This document shows, one piece after another, positions 10,778-21,686 of a stretch of DNA of 64,000 nucleotides. The notes below the pieces were generated by a model. It was not told where the DNA came from and did not search any database. It worked only from the letters and a program-made list of their open reading frames with translations. Made by a program: the position numbers and the translations under genes. The stretch covers positions 57,479,478 through 57,543,477 of the forward strand of contig CM061918.1 of the NCBI GenBank assembly GCA_031002005.1, given 5' to 3'. The DNA comes from Vandiemenella viatica (lineage: Eukaryota; Arthropoda; Insecta; Orthoptera; Morabidae). Position 1 is the first letter of the stretch, and every line of letters begins with the position of its first letter.

Positions 10778-12110
10778 TCAATACCTCTGCAGCAGTAATT
10801 CAACAAGAGGGGCACAGCCACTACAGGTCAATACAGAGAAAAACAGTAAAGGCGATACATACCCCACAATGCAGAATAAAAGTTACTCCAAACAGCGATC
10901 CACCGGAAGCAAATTAAAGTTCACGACAGATCTAGAGCTTGGCTCAAAAATTACGCCAAGAGCAATCCACCAGAAACCAAATTAGAAACTTGAAATAGGC
11001 TACAGAAAGCTCCAGCCATAGACGAAACACCACCATTATTAAATAGCAAGGACTGCAAAATCCAGCGTAACGATTAGCGTGGCGGAAAACCACTGCAATA
11101 TACCACTCTATAAAAACACAGCAACTAAGGCCAATATGTAAGCACACACAATTTGCTATATAGCTAAACCTTAAGCCGTCAGGCAGCGACTGTTCAAAAG
11201 GGCGGGATAACTGTTACACAGTTGGAGGCAAGCTAACCGCCTTTAGCCACACTAAAATAACTTCCGCAAGGAAGGAAAGAAAAATGTGTCTCTCCTACAA
11301 AGGAGATTACTCAAGAAACACTGCCTACCACACAGAACCAGACTACAGTTAATAAAAACGTAAAGTTCACGGAAACAACACGGTTTCAGCCGGGCCACAT
11401 GACCGAAAACCGGCTACAAAAATCCATATAGCGAGGTAAAAATCGAAAAACAGCAGGGTACAATTTCTTTAAAATCACCAAACACAGCGTAGAAACTTTA
11501 CTTACGGCCGCAAGTAGTCCAAATCCGCCAGGCAGGGTCACTTCAGCCGAATGCAGCAGTCGCAGGCAATCGCCTCCGACGTGAAAAAACACTCAAAAAT
11601 CATATAAATCCTTCACAGGAACACTGAAGTTATTAGCAATCACACTAATAAACACAATTAACCACTCAAAACATAGTTAGAAAGAGAAAAACAAGCCTTC
11701 CACTTCGAAAAACTCGCGTAGCATCGCGGAGCTCCCAACACGTCCGTCAGCCTCGGCGGTTAAATAGGAACACAAGGACAAATAGTGAACAGTCATTTTT
11801 ACTAGGAAGTTCTGAAAAGGCTCCAAAGCAGAGTGAATCGCGGCAGGAAGGAGGTCGCCAGCACTTGTCGTATTTACCAAGACAACGCACCGTCGCACAC
11901 CGCCTCCATTGTCACGGCGTACTGAGTGAAACGCGGCGTGACAACACTGTCCCAGCCTTCATACAGCCCCGACTTGGTATCGCCGGACTTCTTGTTCTCA
12001 AAAATCAAGAAGGAACCATAGAGGAAGGAAATATATGGAGACGACGCAAGAGACCTTCACCACGCATTGAAGTGAAGCCGGGCGGAGGAGGAGTGGGAGG
12101 CTAGGCCGAA
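10778..12110 (-). other. Probable 5' UTR of the R1-like LINE
   Basis: Lies upstream of the ORF1 start on the minus strand. It is GC-richer than the flanks and has no convincing ORF. The 5' end of the element is not definable; the composition changes near 12110, just before a SINE. Confidence 0.35.
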
Positions 12111-12166
12111 CCCATACAGACACGGGGTATGTGTACAAAAACCTCAAGGGGACTCTAGGATAAACG

Positions 12167-12417
12167 TTTTTTTTTTTTTTTTTTTTTTTTTTTACGTCTC
12201 TTTTTAACATCGAGGTCTTTAGAGACGGAAAAGGATGGAGGGCAAGGAATGGGAAGGAATTCGGCCATGGCCTTTTGAAGGAAGCATCCCGGCATTTGCC
12301 TGGAGTGATTTGGGGAAACCATCGAAAACCCAAATCTGGATGCCCGGAAGGGGATTCGAACCGCTGTCCTCCCGAATGCGAGGCGAGAACGCTAACCGTT
12401 ACACCGCCCCGCTCGGT
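12167..12417 (-). mobile_element. tRNA-derived SINE, family 1, with target duplication
   Basis: On the minus strand it starts ACCGAGCGGGGCGGTG and has an exact B-box-like GGTTCGAATCC. It continues through a conserved body and ends in a poly-A tail (poly-T at about 12167-12193 on the plus strand). AGGATAAACG occurs immediately on both sides (12157-12166 and 12418-12427). Two other minus copies (17845, 19689) and two plus copies (25227, 44408) share the body. RNA polymerase III would transcribe an active copy, and a LINE would supply the retrotransposition machinery. Confidence 0.85.
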
Positions 12418-12439
12418 AGGATAAACGTAACGCCGCAAT

Positions 12440-12965
12440 CTGGTGATGGATTATTATGTAACTCGACGAGACAAATAAAAAATGAACAATTTTTTTTTTT
12501 AATATCATGCTTAGTTTTCGAGATATTCTGTCTCAAACCTGAAATGTTTTGGGTTGAAATTCAGAAGAAAAAATTAGTCAAAGTCAAATTTGATGACGGA
12601 TTCTTTTTTTAAAAAAACGAGATGGTTAAAAAATAAAGAATAAAAATTTTCGATATCTCGCCTAGTTTTCGAAAGTGAGGTGTCTTGAGTTGAAATGCAG
12701 AAGAAAAATTTCGCAAAAGTCAAGTTTAATGATCGATTCTTATGTAACACGTCGAGACAAATCGAAAATAATGAATACATTTTTCGATATCTTGCTTAGT
12801 TTTCGGGATATACTGGGATTGGGTTGATATGCGGCCTGGATCAAATATTAATTCTGCCAAAGCCACAATGGTGGACATGCAGAATAGATATTTCAGTTTT
12901 TTTACTACCACTTGTGGTTAGGTTGAAATGCGGCCTTGATCAGACTAAAAATAGTAATCTGGTTA
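12440..12965. repeat. Degenerate tandem units related to the fold-back family
   Basis: Three diverged units begin near 12448, 12588 and 12723. Each has a GATGGATT or GATCGATTCTTATGTAAC start, ACGAGACAAAT, TCGATATCTCGC or similar, TAGTTTTCGAGATAT, and a GGTTGAAATGCGG or CAGAAGAAAAATTTCGC block. The same words make up the arms of the elements at 23356 and 28697. No mirrored arm is seen here, so this is half an element or a derived array. Confidence 0.5.
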
Positions 12966-13560
12966 CTATACATCGTAAGCTTAATTGGGAATACCTGGAA
13001 GCAGTTTATATCTCGATACACGTTTTGTCACTAACTTGGTTCTCATGAAATTACTAACAGTAATAGATAAATTCTTTGTCCCTTATGGAACAACAAAACC
13101 ATTCTGGTACAGACTGCATTTAGACCTAACCACAATCTCCATTAAATTGCCACTATAGAATCAAACTATGTAGACATACCCACACACGCGTATTTGAATC
13201 GCAAACTGTATTTGCAGTAACAACGTCGTTTGCTTCATCAAGATTCCTAGATTGCGTAGCATAATTTAACACATTTAATTTCATCATACACTGTCAGTAT
13301 AAACTGCAACGTGACGATAGAAAGCGCAATACTACGTAAATTCACTGAATCGCGATGTAAAACACACCCCTTTACATCTCATTTTCAACACTCGTTAAAA
13401 AGTAATGCTAGTCTATTATGTGCAAAATAGCAAGGTATGCTGATTTTCTACACTACACCAACAAAAATTTGAGAACAAAGTCATCCCATTGAGAGCTATG
13501 ACTAAATATTTATAGACAGGCACCAAAAATTTGCACCGAAGTTTGCAAAACCTACCGCCC
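12966..13560. other. No gene seen
   Basis: About 0.6 kb AT-rich sequence without recognisable coding or repeats. If the THAP exon at 13593-13663 is real, this is the start of its first intron. Confidence 0.4.
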
Positions 13561-13592
13561 ACTTCAACAACGATAATTAGAATTCAACATAC

Positions 13593-13663
13593 TTATGAAA
13601 TGATATTCCAGGTTCTTTCCTCTCTTGCCTATTTGTGCAACCGTATGCAACACAAGATGGCAT
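13593..13663 (-). CDS. THAP-domain protein, first coding exon (partial)
   Basis: Minus-strand exon starting at ATG 13663. The product begins MPSCVAYGCTNRQERKEPG and continues ISFHK, the hallmark start of a THAP zinc finger: MPSC, a second Cys five residues on (C-x4-C), and the SFHK/R-F-P region. THAP is a C2CH DNA-binding module of nuclear regulators and of P-element transposases. The exon ends inside the domain with AA then GTATGT, a good donor site, leaving the second half (the C-x2-H pair) for a downstream exon. I cannot find that exon in the window, where most of the sequence to the left is transposon debris. It could be a host THAP gene with a long first intron or an isolated remnant. 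The GC-richer flank with regulator-like sites favours a host gene. Confidence 0.5.
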
Positions 13664-13733
13664 TATAAAACACTTATACACATTACAAAATGAAATAATC
13701 ACAGCATCTAAGACAATGTGAACATCGCATTTG

Positions 13734-13780
13734 TTTGGGATTGTAATATGGCCGCTGCCACCACTGCGCATGCGCGAGAG
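13734..13780 (-). promoter_or_regulatory. Candidate promoter: NRF-1-like and YY1-like sites
   Basis: TGCGCATGCGCG at about 13766-13777 fits the NRF-1 consensus YGCGCAYGCGCR. AATATGGCCGC at about 13746-13756 is close to the YY1 motif AANATGGCNGC. Both lie about 80-115 bp upstream of the THAP start codon on the minus strand. Such pairs are common at TATA-less start sites of housekeeping genes in animals. Whether transcription starts here is inference. Confidence 0.4.
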
Positions 13781-13829
13781 TTTAGAGCCTGCTTCACAGA
13801 TTTAACGTCACTTCTCCTCCATATATTTC

Positions 13830-14058
13830 CTTCCTCCATGGAAGGAACACAAGGGCAACAATTTCAGGACTTTGGAAGCCACCAAAGAAGCGATGATGAG
13901 GTGCTTTAAGGAGGTCTCCGTCGACACCTTCCAGGATGCGTTCAGTGACCGGGAAAAACACTGGCATCGGTGTTCCGACGCGGAAGGATATTTTCTTGTA
14001 CCTTTATCTGCAATGTTTTTTCCTGGACTTATTCAACTTACTTTTGGGACAAACCCTG
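13830..14058 (+). pseudogene. mariner-like transposon, 3' fragment
   Basis: One frame reads LEATKEAMMRCFKEVSVDTF then QDAF, HWHRC and AEG, the expected C-terminal region of mariner transposases (the helical part before the terminal C-x-x-x-x-GxYFEG). It is followed by a right inverted repeat ACTTTTGGGACAAACCCTG ending at 14058, next to TA at 14059-14060. The repeat is the mirror of the left end at 5444 (CAGAGTCTGTTCCAAAAGTA), so both may belong to one family. The 5' part is missing. Confidence 0.65.
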
Positions 14059-14203
14059 TACATATATACATGCAGAAAGACAAAAACTCCAAATTTTATG
14101 ATCTTTGTCGTCAGTAGTACACATTGAAATAATTATTTTTGAAATAAATTGAATGTACAGATACACTTTTTCTACACTTTTATTGTGTAGTAAGTATAGA
14201 TAT

Positions 14204-14495
14204 GGACAGCCGCGTAGCTCGGGTGGTAGAGCACCTGACTGCGGCCCAGACAGCCGGATTTCGATCCCAGACGAAGCCGAGGATTTTTTCCCTAAGCTGA
14301 ACGTCCAGAACGGATCTCCAGCCTACTATTCAATCAGTACCGTGAAGTAAACTCCGCGAAAAGGTAAATAATGGACGAAGCGAGGCACTGACTCCCTCAC
14401 ATTCATTCTAGTGCCAAAGGATGTAATGGATGTGCAGAGCTCTACCTCCGTCAATCCTACGGGAAGCGGCAGGAGCCAACGGAACCCCCAGAAAT
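14204..14495 (+). mobile_element. tRNA-derived SINE, family 2
   Basis: Starts GGACAGCCGCGTAGCTCGGG. It has an A-box-like TAGCTCGGGTGGTAGAGCA and a B-box-like GGATTTCGATCCC at tRNA spacing, followed by an unrelated body up to about 14495. The head could be mistaken for a tRNA gene, but the 3' acceptor half and CCA-proximal stem do not close. No clear target duplication. Confidence 0.65.
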
Positions 14496-14499
14496 TTTT

Positions 14500-15150
14500 A
14501 ACCTTACAGATTACCTGTTACCAAAGGTAGCTAAGAAACAACATCTAAAGCGAATTTTGTAAAATAATAGTTTGGTGCCAGAGCGCTTTCAAGGTGTATA
14601 CTGCCTAAACTGATAATGATCTAACAATACAATGAGCTGAAGAGTAGTAGAGCATAAAAATATCCACAAAAAGTGCACTTTAGCATATATAGGCCTACAA
14701 GAATAATAGAAAATTCTCAATAAGCGTGTTTAGGATTTAAATTAGTGGTGCAAATTAAACGTGAAAAAAGACTATTTTTTCCATTAATTACTTATTAAAA
14801 TTAACTATTTACTTACCTCAATTTCTTAATATACATGAAAAATGTCCTTTACAACACGCCATTCAATTTGTGTTCGCACTTTTTGTAGTCCGTGGGGCTG
14901 CTTACTGAGAAGGATGCACATGTGCATTGTGTCAGCCGGTAAAATGTGCTTTCCCGTGTGACTTCTGTTCACGAACAATATCTAATTTTCATTGAATTAT
15001 GCTCATAACTCATTCTCTTTACTTGTAACTGAGTGTAATTGAATCTGTGGTTACAAACTGCTAGTGATTGAAGTAATTTCTATTCAGAAGCAATATATAT
15101 ACGAAGTGCATATATATGTAAGTGTGAAAAGTCATAGATTACTACCTAAG
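14500..15150. other. No gene seen
   Basis: AT-rich stretch with no recognisable coding, arrays or repeats shared with the rest of the window. Confidence 0.4.
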
Positions 15151-15660
15151 CTCGTTTGGGACCCCCTTTGCCCAACGAAGTGGAATTGACTCAACAATTC
15201 GTCAGAATTTCCCTGGATAAATATTCAGCCACGCTTTCCGTGCAACCGTCGAAAATTGCGAAAGTGTTTTCTGATGATCTAAGAGACCAAATAATTTGCT
15301 GGAATTGTCCAGAATGTTCCACAAACTAATCGTGAACGATTTTACCCCAGTGACACGGCGCATTGTAGTACATAGTTGTGTGGAAACTTGAAGGCTATGA
15401 ATAGCTGCCAATTGTAACCAAGTAGCTGTACATACCATTTCCTGTCAATGGTAGGGTTAGTTTGACCAAAAGTTACATTTCATGCCATATAAACATAGCC
15501 TATACCAGAATAGAGCCACCACCAGCTTGCACAATGCCTTCTTGACAACCTATTCCATGGCCTAGTGGGGTCTGCGTCACATTCTAACGCTACCCTCAGC
15601 TCTGACCAATTGGAATCGGGACGTAACCTGGAATCGGAACGTAACCTGGAATCGGGACGT
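15150..15660 (-). pseudogene. Possible Tc1-like transposase remnant
   Basis: On the minus strand one frame at about 15438-15202 reads LLDHQKTLSQFSTVARKAWL, and the next frame at about 15210-15150 reads RIVESIPLRWAKGVPNELR. The ESIPxRW pattern recalls the C-terminal end of Tc1-type transposases (xSIPRRxxAVxxxxGGPT). The similarity is weak and the ORF is broken. Near 15618-15663 the phrase GGAATCGGGACGTAACCT is repeated about three times in tandem. Confidence 0.22.
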
Positions 15661-15962
15661 AACCTTTTACCAATAATCTAGCGTATAACTAATATATCTT
15701 CACGAGCCCGGTAGGAGTGCTGCTGCCATTGACGTTTTGCTAGCAGAGGCAACCGTGTCTATTTTCTGCTTCAGTGTCCCATCAATGTCAAATTTCGCTG
15801 CACTGTACGCAAGAACACGTCTGTCGTATGGCCCACATTGACTGTTCATTGGCGCAGTGGGTTTCTCAACACTGACAGTTTGATGTAGACGATGCCTGTA
15901 TCAGTCACTGAGTAGAAGTGTTTGGTCACTGTTTTCTCCATTGCGGGAGGTATTGTCAGAGA

Positions 15963-16283
15963 TTACATATTCATAGCACACTCTTGACAATGTGGATCGA
16001 GGATTCGAGGAATGTTGAATTCACAATTACCGAAATGGTCGATTTCAGAAATGCCCCTTTCATCTAACGCCAAATACCATTCTGTGTTCAAAGTCTGGTA
16101 ATTCATATCATTCCACGTCCTAAAACCTTTCACACTACTCACGAGAGTACAAATGAAAGCTCCTACAATGCACTGCACATTTATACGTTTCTTCCGCGGT
16201 GCTACCGCCATCTCAATATTTGTATATTCCTTTTGACCCTTAAATGTGTACCTATATATGTAAAAAGAAATGTTGGTATTCAC
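15963..16283 (-). CDS. Unrecognised 106-codon ORF
   Basis: An open minus-strand frame encodes a soluble-looking peptide. After a possible internal start (MAVAPRKKRINVQC) it contains VKGFRTWNDMNYQTLNTEWY, LDERGISEIDHFGN and a Cys-rich end (CEFNIP, HCQEC). The amino-acid usage looks protein-like (W, G, D, C spread) rather than random AT translation. I do not recognise a family. It may be an exon or a transposon remnant. There is no good splice evidence. Confidence 0.25.
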   Translation of the reverse strand: MNTNISFYIYRYTFKGQKEYTNIEMAVAPRKKRINVQCIVGAFICTLVSSVKGFRTWNDMNYQTLNTEWYLALDERGISEIDHFGNCEFNIPRILDPHCQECAMNM

Positions 16284-16289
16284 GTCCGC

Positions 16290-16880
16290 TACAGACTAAA
16301 ATACTACTGGACCGATTTACGTGCGTGTTTTTTTTTTTTTTTTTAAATGCAAAACGGTCCGCGTTTATTGAGGTAGGTTCAAAAATGTTGTAATCCTCGA
16401 TATGACCAATAGAAAGTAGCACAACGAAATAAAAAAAATAGATTATATCCGTATATAATCATTTGCGTGTCTGCTACAGACCAAAAAACTACTGGACCCA
16501 TTTATGCGTATTTTTTTTTTTTTTAATGAAACCACCTCTTAGTTATAAGAAGAATTAGTTCGATGAGTAAGCCAGGTGGGACAGGAAAAATATTTCTTAC
16601 TTCAATTCATACATGCATTGGCAATCGCATCATCTGGAATCGCGGCTACTCTTTTGTACGGTTGTCGAACAGACATTTAAAATGTATCGAATAAACAAAA
16701 CAGTGAAATACCAGATTAAATCATTTCAAATAATTAGGAATAAGTAAAGTAATTTAACAATTCACTATAATAATATAGGATTACTGCACAATGGTGTATA
16801 AAAATCGTTGGAAACATTAGATGGAACGCTGCCAAATTTGCTTTGGAACGAATGTCCATTCAATGGTAAGCGACTATTAA
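16290..16880. other. Helitron-like debris and poly-T tracts, no gene
   Basis: Two similar phrases, CGCTACAGACTAAAATACTA at about 16287 and TGCTACAGACCAAAAAACTA at about 16472, are each followed by CTGGACC, ATTTA and a long T run. A third relative (GCTGGGTCGATT) lies near 18910. They look like pieces of a dispersed non-coding family. No coding region is seen. Confidence 0.35.
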
Positions 16881-16884
16881 GTCA

Positions 16885-17777
16885 CTAGCTGGTGCCCACG
16901 ACTTCGTTCCTGTTTATAAAGAATTTTGAGTGGTAGCTACCGACATGTAACCACAATAGTGTACGATGGGAGTCTCTGGGCTAGTGCGACATAAATACCA
17001 GTGATCTGCGCAAGGTATTTATGGCTGCAGAGTGGAATATAGGGACACAAATGTCTTTGATCGAAATGTGAAAATACCCTTGGTCGACTACTTTCAACCT
17101 TCATGTCTTCCGGACTTCCACAACTAACGACATGCAACCGTCACAGTGCTCGATGGGAGACTCGAGGTTACTACCAGACACCAACGCCAGTGATCTGTGT
17201 TATGTAGTTGCGAGGACACACACGTATTTGGTCGAAATAACCAAATACCCTCGGTCGACCATTTTGAGTCATCATATCTCCCACACTCTCACAGCTACCG
17301 ACATGCAACCACTATAATGCATGATGGGAGACTTGAGGTTACTACCACAAACACCAGTGCTCTGCACTAGATAGTTCTGGCTGAAAATTGGAATATAGGG
17401 ACACTCTTGTCTTTCGTCGAAATATGGAAATACGCTTGGTCGACCACTTTGAACCACCATTTCTCTAACTCCCACATAGGTATCGACATACAACTACCAA
17501 TGTGCATGATGGGAGACTCAAGACCACTACCACTCCCAAACTCCAGTGGTCTGCGTTATGCTGTGCAGCAAAGAGAAATATAGGGACACACAGGTGTTTG
17601 GTCGAAATATTAAAATGTCCCAGAACGACCACTTTCAACCACTATATTTCCCACACTCCCATGCGAAACTCCATGCTATTACCGCACACAAACATCAGTG
17701 GACTGCGCTGGGAAGTGGAGGCTGCAGATTGAAATATAGGGATACACACACACACACACACATGTTTATATATATGA
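16885..17777 (-). mobile_element. Non-autonomous Helitron with internal tandem repeats
   Basis: On the minus strand the element starts TCATATATATA after an A and ends in a small hairpin region (AGGAACGAAGTCGTGG) followed by GCACCAGCTAG and then T. This is the Helitron signature: 5' A|TC, 3' hairpin then CTAG|T, inserted into AT. The interior has about four units of roughly 190 bp, each with ACCGACATGCAACC, GATGGGAGACTC, CAGTGxTCTGCG and GGTCGACCACTTT words, plus a (CA)n run near 17747-17762. There is no Rep/helicase coding, so it is non-autonomous and resembles arthropod short Helitrons with central minisatellites. Confidence 0.7.
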
Positions 17778-17844
17778 TAAGCATAACATGCGATTTTCGA
17801 CAGATATTGACTGTTATTCTGCGGTCGACACCAGCTGATGAACT

Positions 17845-18092
17845 TTTTTTTTTTTTTTTTTAACTGCTTAACGTCTCCTATAACAACTAGGTCTTTAGAG
17901 ACGGGAAAGGATGGGGGCAAGGAATGGGAAGGAATTCGGCCATGGCCTTTTGAAGGAAGCATCCCGGCATTCACCTGGAGTGATTTGGGGAAACCATGGA
18001 AAACCCAAATTTGGATGCCCGGACGGGGATTCGAACCGCCGTCCTCCCGAATGCGAGGCCAGAACGCTAGGCGTTACACCACCACGCTCGGT
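17845..18092 (-). mobile_element. tRNA-derived SINE, family 1, with target duplication
   Basis: Minus-strand copy with the ACCGAGCGTGG head, GGTTCGAATCC box, conserved body and poly-A tail (T run 17845-17860). CTGATGAACT occurs at 17835-17844 and again at 18093-18102, a perfect 10-bp target duplication. Confidence 0.87.
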
Positions 18093-18102
18093 CTGATGAA
18101 CT

Positions 18103-18556
18103 AAATGTGTGTTTGAAAACATCACGTTTGTGGAAACATGTTAATAGATTTATATGCCTGTTAGATTATATAACGATCCTTCTGCAGAACATTTTGCGAT
18201 AAAATTATTGGGTATTTGAAATATTAAAATTGCTTCATGGACCCTTATACGTTGCGAGCTTCCGTGCATGAAAACCAAGGGATTTGTTTGTATACAAATC
18301 ACCTAAAACGCCGTATATGATCCAAAAGAATTGCAATGATTTTAAAAGTGTATCAGACAGTAGGACCTAATAATAATTTATATAAAACATTGTATACGTA
18401 AATGCCTAATTTTAACTAAATACAAAAATTGACATCAAACTTTCAGTTGTATTCATTTAGCGAGGCATGTTAAGTTCAAAGACCGAAAGCGTTCATTGAG
18501 CGAAGGAAAAAAAAAAAATACCGATCGCAATGCGTTGTGGCTTATCAATCAGTATG
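18103..18556. other. No gene seen
   Basis: AT-rich sequence without recognisable features. Confidence 0.4.
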
Positions 18557-18564
18557 AATTGGTT

Positions 18565-18715
18565 CAGGGCCGGCGATAGGATTTTGGGTAAGCTTCTTAG
18601 TAGTAAGTAACAAGTTATGGGCCCTTGGCCAATTCATCAGTTAGGGCCCTCCCTCAGGCCCTGGTACATTTGACCCGCGCACCCCCCCCCCCTCCCCTCC
18701 CTACCGCCGGCCCTG
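18565..18715. mobile_element. Small hAT-type MITE
   Basis: Starts CAGGGCCGGCGATAGG and ends with the reverse complement of CAGGGCCGGCGGTAG. The 8-bp flanks (AATTGGTT and CATCGGTC) agree at 5 of 8 positions, as in a decayed duplication. The 151-bp interior includes GGGCCCTT blocks and a C-run. CAG-starting inverted repeats are typical of hAT. Confidence 0.5.
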
Positions 18716-19677
18716 CATCGGTCCAATGCGAACTAGACCAGACGCGAATGTGGTCTTTTTTAATTAGGCAAAACGCGTTCTGGCTTTTTTTTTTTTTTTT
18801 GGTAACACAGGCAACATGTTGTGGCCAACTTAATGAGCGTTTTCGGACTATGAGTGTAACATATACATAAGGCGATGTTCGTACGTGTTGCCACTATAGA
18901 GTAAAAACTGCTGGGTCGATTAAGTTGTGGTATTTTGAAAAATAATCCGCGTTGTCAGGATAAGAGTTAAATTCTCGATCTAATAGAACGAAAGCGCTAC
19001 AAAACAGCTTTATGGAAAAGCGGAATGGATATTTGGAGAGGGAACAACAAAAAATACAGGCAGCCGATATCAGAATTTTAAGCGCAGAAAAAAAATATGT
19101 ACAAGACAATTCAGAATAAAAAATGGGAACATTAATGGAAAATTAAATATTTATATGCAATCAGTGACAAGATAGCCTGTTAGAAAAATATGTACAAACA
19201 GGCCATACCAAAATGGAACATTTACGATTGTCCAAATTGGTGAGTAGCCTACATAGAAAACACAAATGCAAGGAAGCATAGATCTATTGAAAAGTAGATG
19301 GCTACCAGAAAGGGCTAAATGCCCAGTCCTTGAAGGGATCGATAACAACAACTATCGAAGAGGGAACAAGCACTAGGAATTAAAATTTTTGGACCTTCCT
19401 GGTTTTAAAGTGGAAAGCTTCGTAATGTGGATCGATTCGTAATCAGAAAGAATAGTCTGAATCACTCCAAAATATGAGGATATGAAGAACAGTGGAGCCA
19501 TAATAAGTGATTAAGATCGCAGGATATGGCGTGCACGTAGGTCAAGCAGCAACCTTTTTCAGTCGGTACGGAGCCGTCAAACGCTCGTCGTCATGAAGGG
19601 CGCAGTAACAGAATTACAGTCTCTAGAAAACGGTTCTATCGCACGGTGACATTACGGCTGGTATAGGACACACTGGG
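18716..19677. other. No gene seen
   Basis: About 1 kb with T-rich runs and short frames only. A Helitron-debris-like phrase (CTGCTGGGTCGATT) lies near 18910. Confidence 0.35.
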
Positions 19678-19688
19678 ATGACAATGAA

Positions 19689-19942
19689 TTTTTTTTTAAT
19701 TGCTTTACGTCTCTTTTTAACATCGAGGTCTTTAGAGACGAAAAAGGATGGGGGGCAAGGATGAGGGCAAGGAATGGGAAGGAATTCGGCCATGGCCTTT
19801 TGAAGGAAGCATCCCGGCATTTGCCTGGAGTGATTTGGGGAAACCATGGAAAACCCAAATCTGGATGCCCGGACGGGGATTCGAACCGCCGTCCTCCCGA
19901 ATGCGAGGCGAGAACGCTAACCGTTACACCGCCCCGCTCGGT
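19689..19942 (-). mobile_element. tRNA-derived SINE, family 1, with target duplication
   Basis: Minus-strand copy with the same head, B-box GGTTCGAATCC, body and A tail. ATGACAATGAA flanks it at 19678-19688 and 19943-19953 (11 bp, perfect). The target word then recurs once more just downstream. Confidence 0.87.
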
Positions 19943-20077
19943 ATGACAATGAAATGACAATGAAATATGTACCAATGGATACAAGAGGGTCGAACATAGC
20001 GACGAGCGGGTACTTGACTACACAACATGCCCACCGTGCGGGAAGACCACCATATTGTTCGCATGGCCGTAACCACA

Positions 20078-21088
20078 CAGTGTTGCCAACTCCTAGAAAT
20101 TCGAGTCGCTAGACTCAAGATCAAAAGTCGCTAGAAAGTCGCTAAAATTAATTCCACCAGTAGCCGATTGTTCAGCGTACTAAAAGTTCGGGGATTCCCT
20201 CACCACATTACTCTTTTGTTACTACTGGTAGAAATAATTCAATTACAAGTTAACACTTCGAAAAATAAGATGTAGTTGGACAGAAATAAATTTCATTATT
20301 ACTTAATATTGCGTATGTTTTTTGTCAACTCGAAAAAAAATTTAAATTAAAAAATTGAAAATTTCAAGTACAGATCGATGAGTTATCGACGATAATAAGG
20401 TACGTTGTTCAATAGTCAGTGAATTCTGAATTTCTACTATAGAGCCAATGGTCGCGTTCAGGTTTACTAAATGCCCTAAATGCTAAGCAGGTGCTGAGAT
20501 CAAGGTTACTAAAATCCTAGTAACCTTGGCTGAGATTAATTTAGTATACCTTGTATACATGTATTCTGTTTGTGTACCTTAAATTTGGCGCGCAAGACGC
20601 GCATATTTTTTTTCAAATTCAACATGAAGATTTTTACATTCAAATTTTATTTAAAAAAAGTTGACTTTTTTTAGCTAAATCTTAAGTTAGAAAATTTCCG
20701 AATTCACTCAAAAAAGTTTAACATCCAATTAAAGCTAGAGTTTTTTAACAAATAAATGTAAAACTTAGATTTAAAAGAAAATTGGATGTTTTAATTTGAA
20801 TATTTTTTGAAATAGCTAAAGCTAGAGCAAACACAAATGGAACTTTAATTAAATAAAGTTTGAATTTGGTACGCAAGCGCGTTTGACGTTTTCCATATGT
20901 ATCTCTTGGCACTGTATAATTCTGTGTCGAGTTGACAAAAAAAGTATCCATTATTGGCTCTAGAACTACTCGAAAAGTCGCCAGCTAAGTCGCTAAACCA
21001 TTTTTGCCGTCAAAACGTTTTTTTGGTCGCTAAAATTTAAGCAAAAGTCGTCACTTCTAGCGACAAAGTCGCTAAATTGGCAACACTG
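20078..21088. mobile_element. hAT-type MITE (CAGTGTTGCCAA ends), copy A
   Basis: Starts CAGTGTTGCCAACTCCTAG and ends with the reverse complement of CAGTGTTGCCAATTTAGCG. The interior is a long imperfect palindrome: TTTTTTGTCAACTCGA pairs with TCGAGTTGACAAAAAAAG, and AGAGCCAATGG pairs with the later TTATTGGCTCT. Flanks (TAACCACA, AACCCATA) match only 5 of 8, so any duplication has decayed. No transposase. Confidence 0.6.
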
Positions 21089-21686
21089 AACCCATAGAAT
21101 AGTTCGTCCAGTGTTGGCTCGACGTTGAGCACTGCAACGGGAGTGGAATAGTTTGCGTTGACGGACTTTGGTGTGATCCCGTGAATAATAATTCTCGTAC
21201 AGTAATGTTAAGAGGATAGGAAGAACTACAATTTACATTTCAAGTTAATTTTCATCTACAAAATTGACTACCCTGTTGTAGATTGTTACACGTCTGACTT
21301 TGGTTTAATGACCAACATTGTATCGAAAGCGTTTCTGCAATTTTGAAGTGAAAACTTCAATAAGGTGCGTTATGCGAAGTTTGGTCGGAGATAGATCTGT
21401 GAGTTCGTGACGTCACGTCACCAACAGGCTACCTGTTGCGCGTATGGTATACGCGTTGGACACTTTTTGGGTGGGCAAAACATTTATAGAAACACATAGC
21501 TTTTATCGGATTTTTATGTAACTTTGCATACAAATATTTTAAAACAAATCGAAAACCAATTTTACTTTTGATTTACAGAAACCGAAACCCTCTCCTCCTT
21601 TCCCCCCTCACCTAAATTTCTGTCACCCAACCCACAGTTTTTATCCGATTTTGATAGTAGTTAGGGCACATATACTTCGAAACAAG

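Noticed and set aside
14204..14280. A tRNA gene
   Set aside because: A- and B-box-like words are present, but the cloverleaf does not close and a SINE body follows.
17642..20124. Short ORFs over the SINE bodies (HSGGRRFESPSGHPDLGF-type peptides)
   Set aside because: These are translations of the tRNA-derived SINE and recur with every copy.
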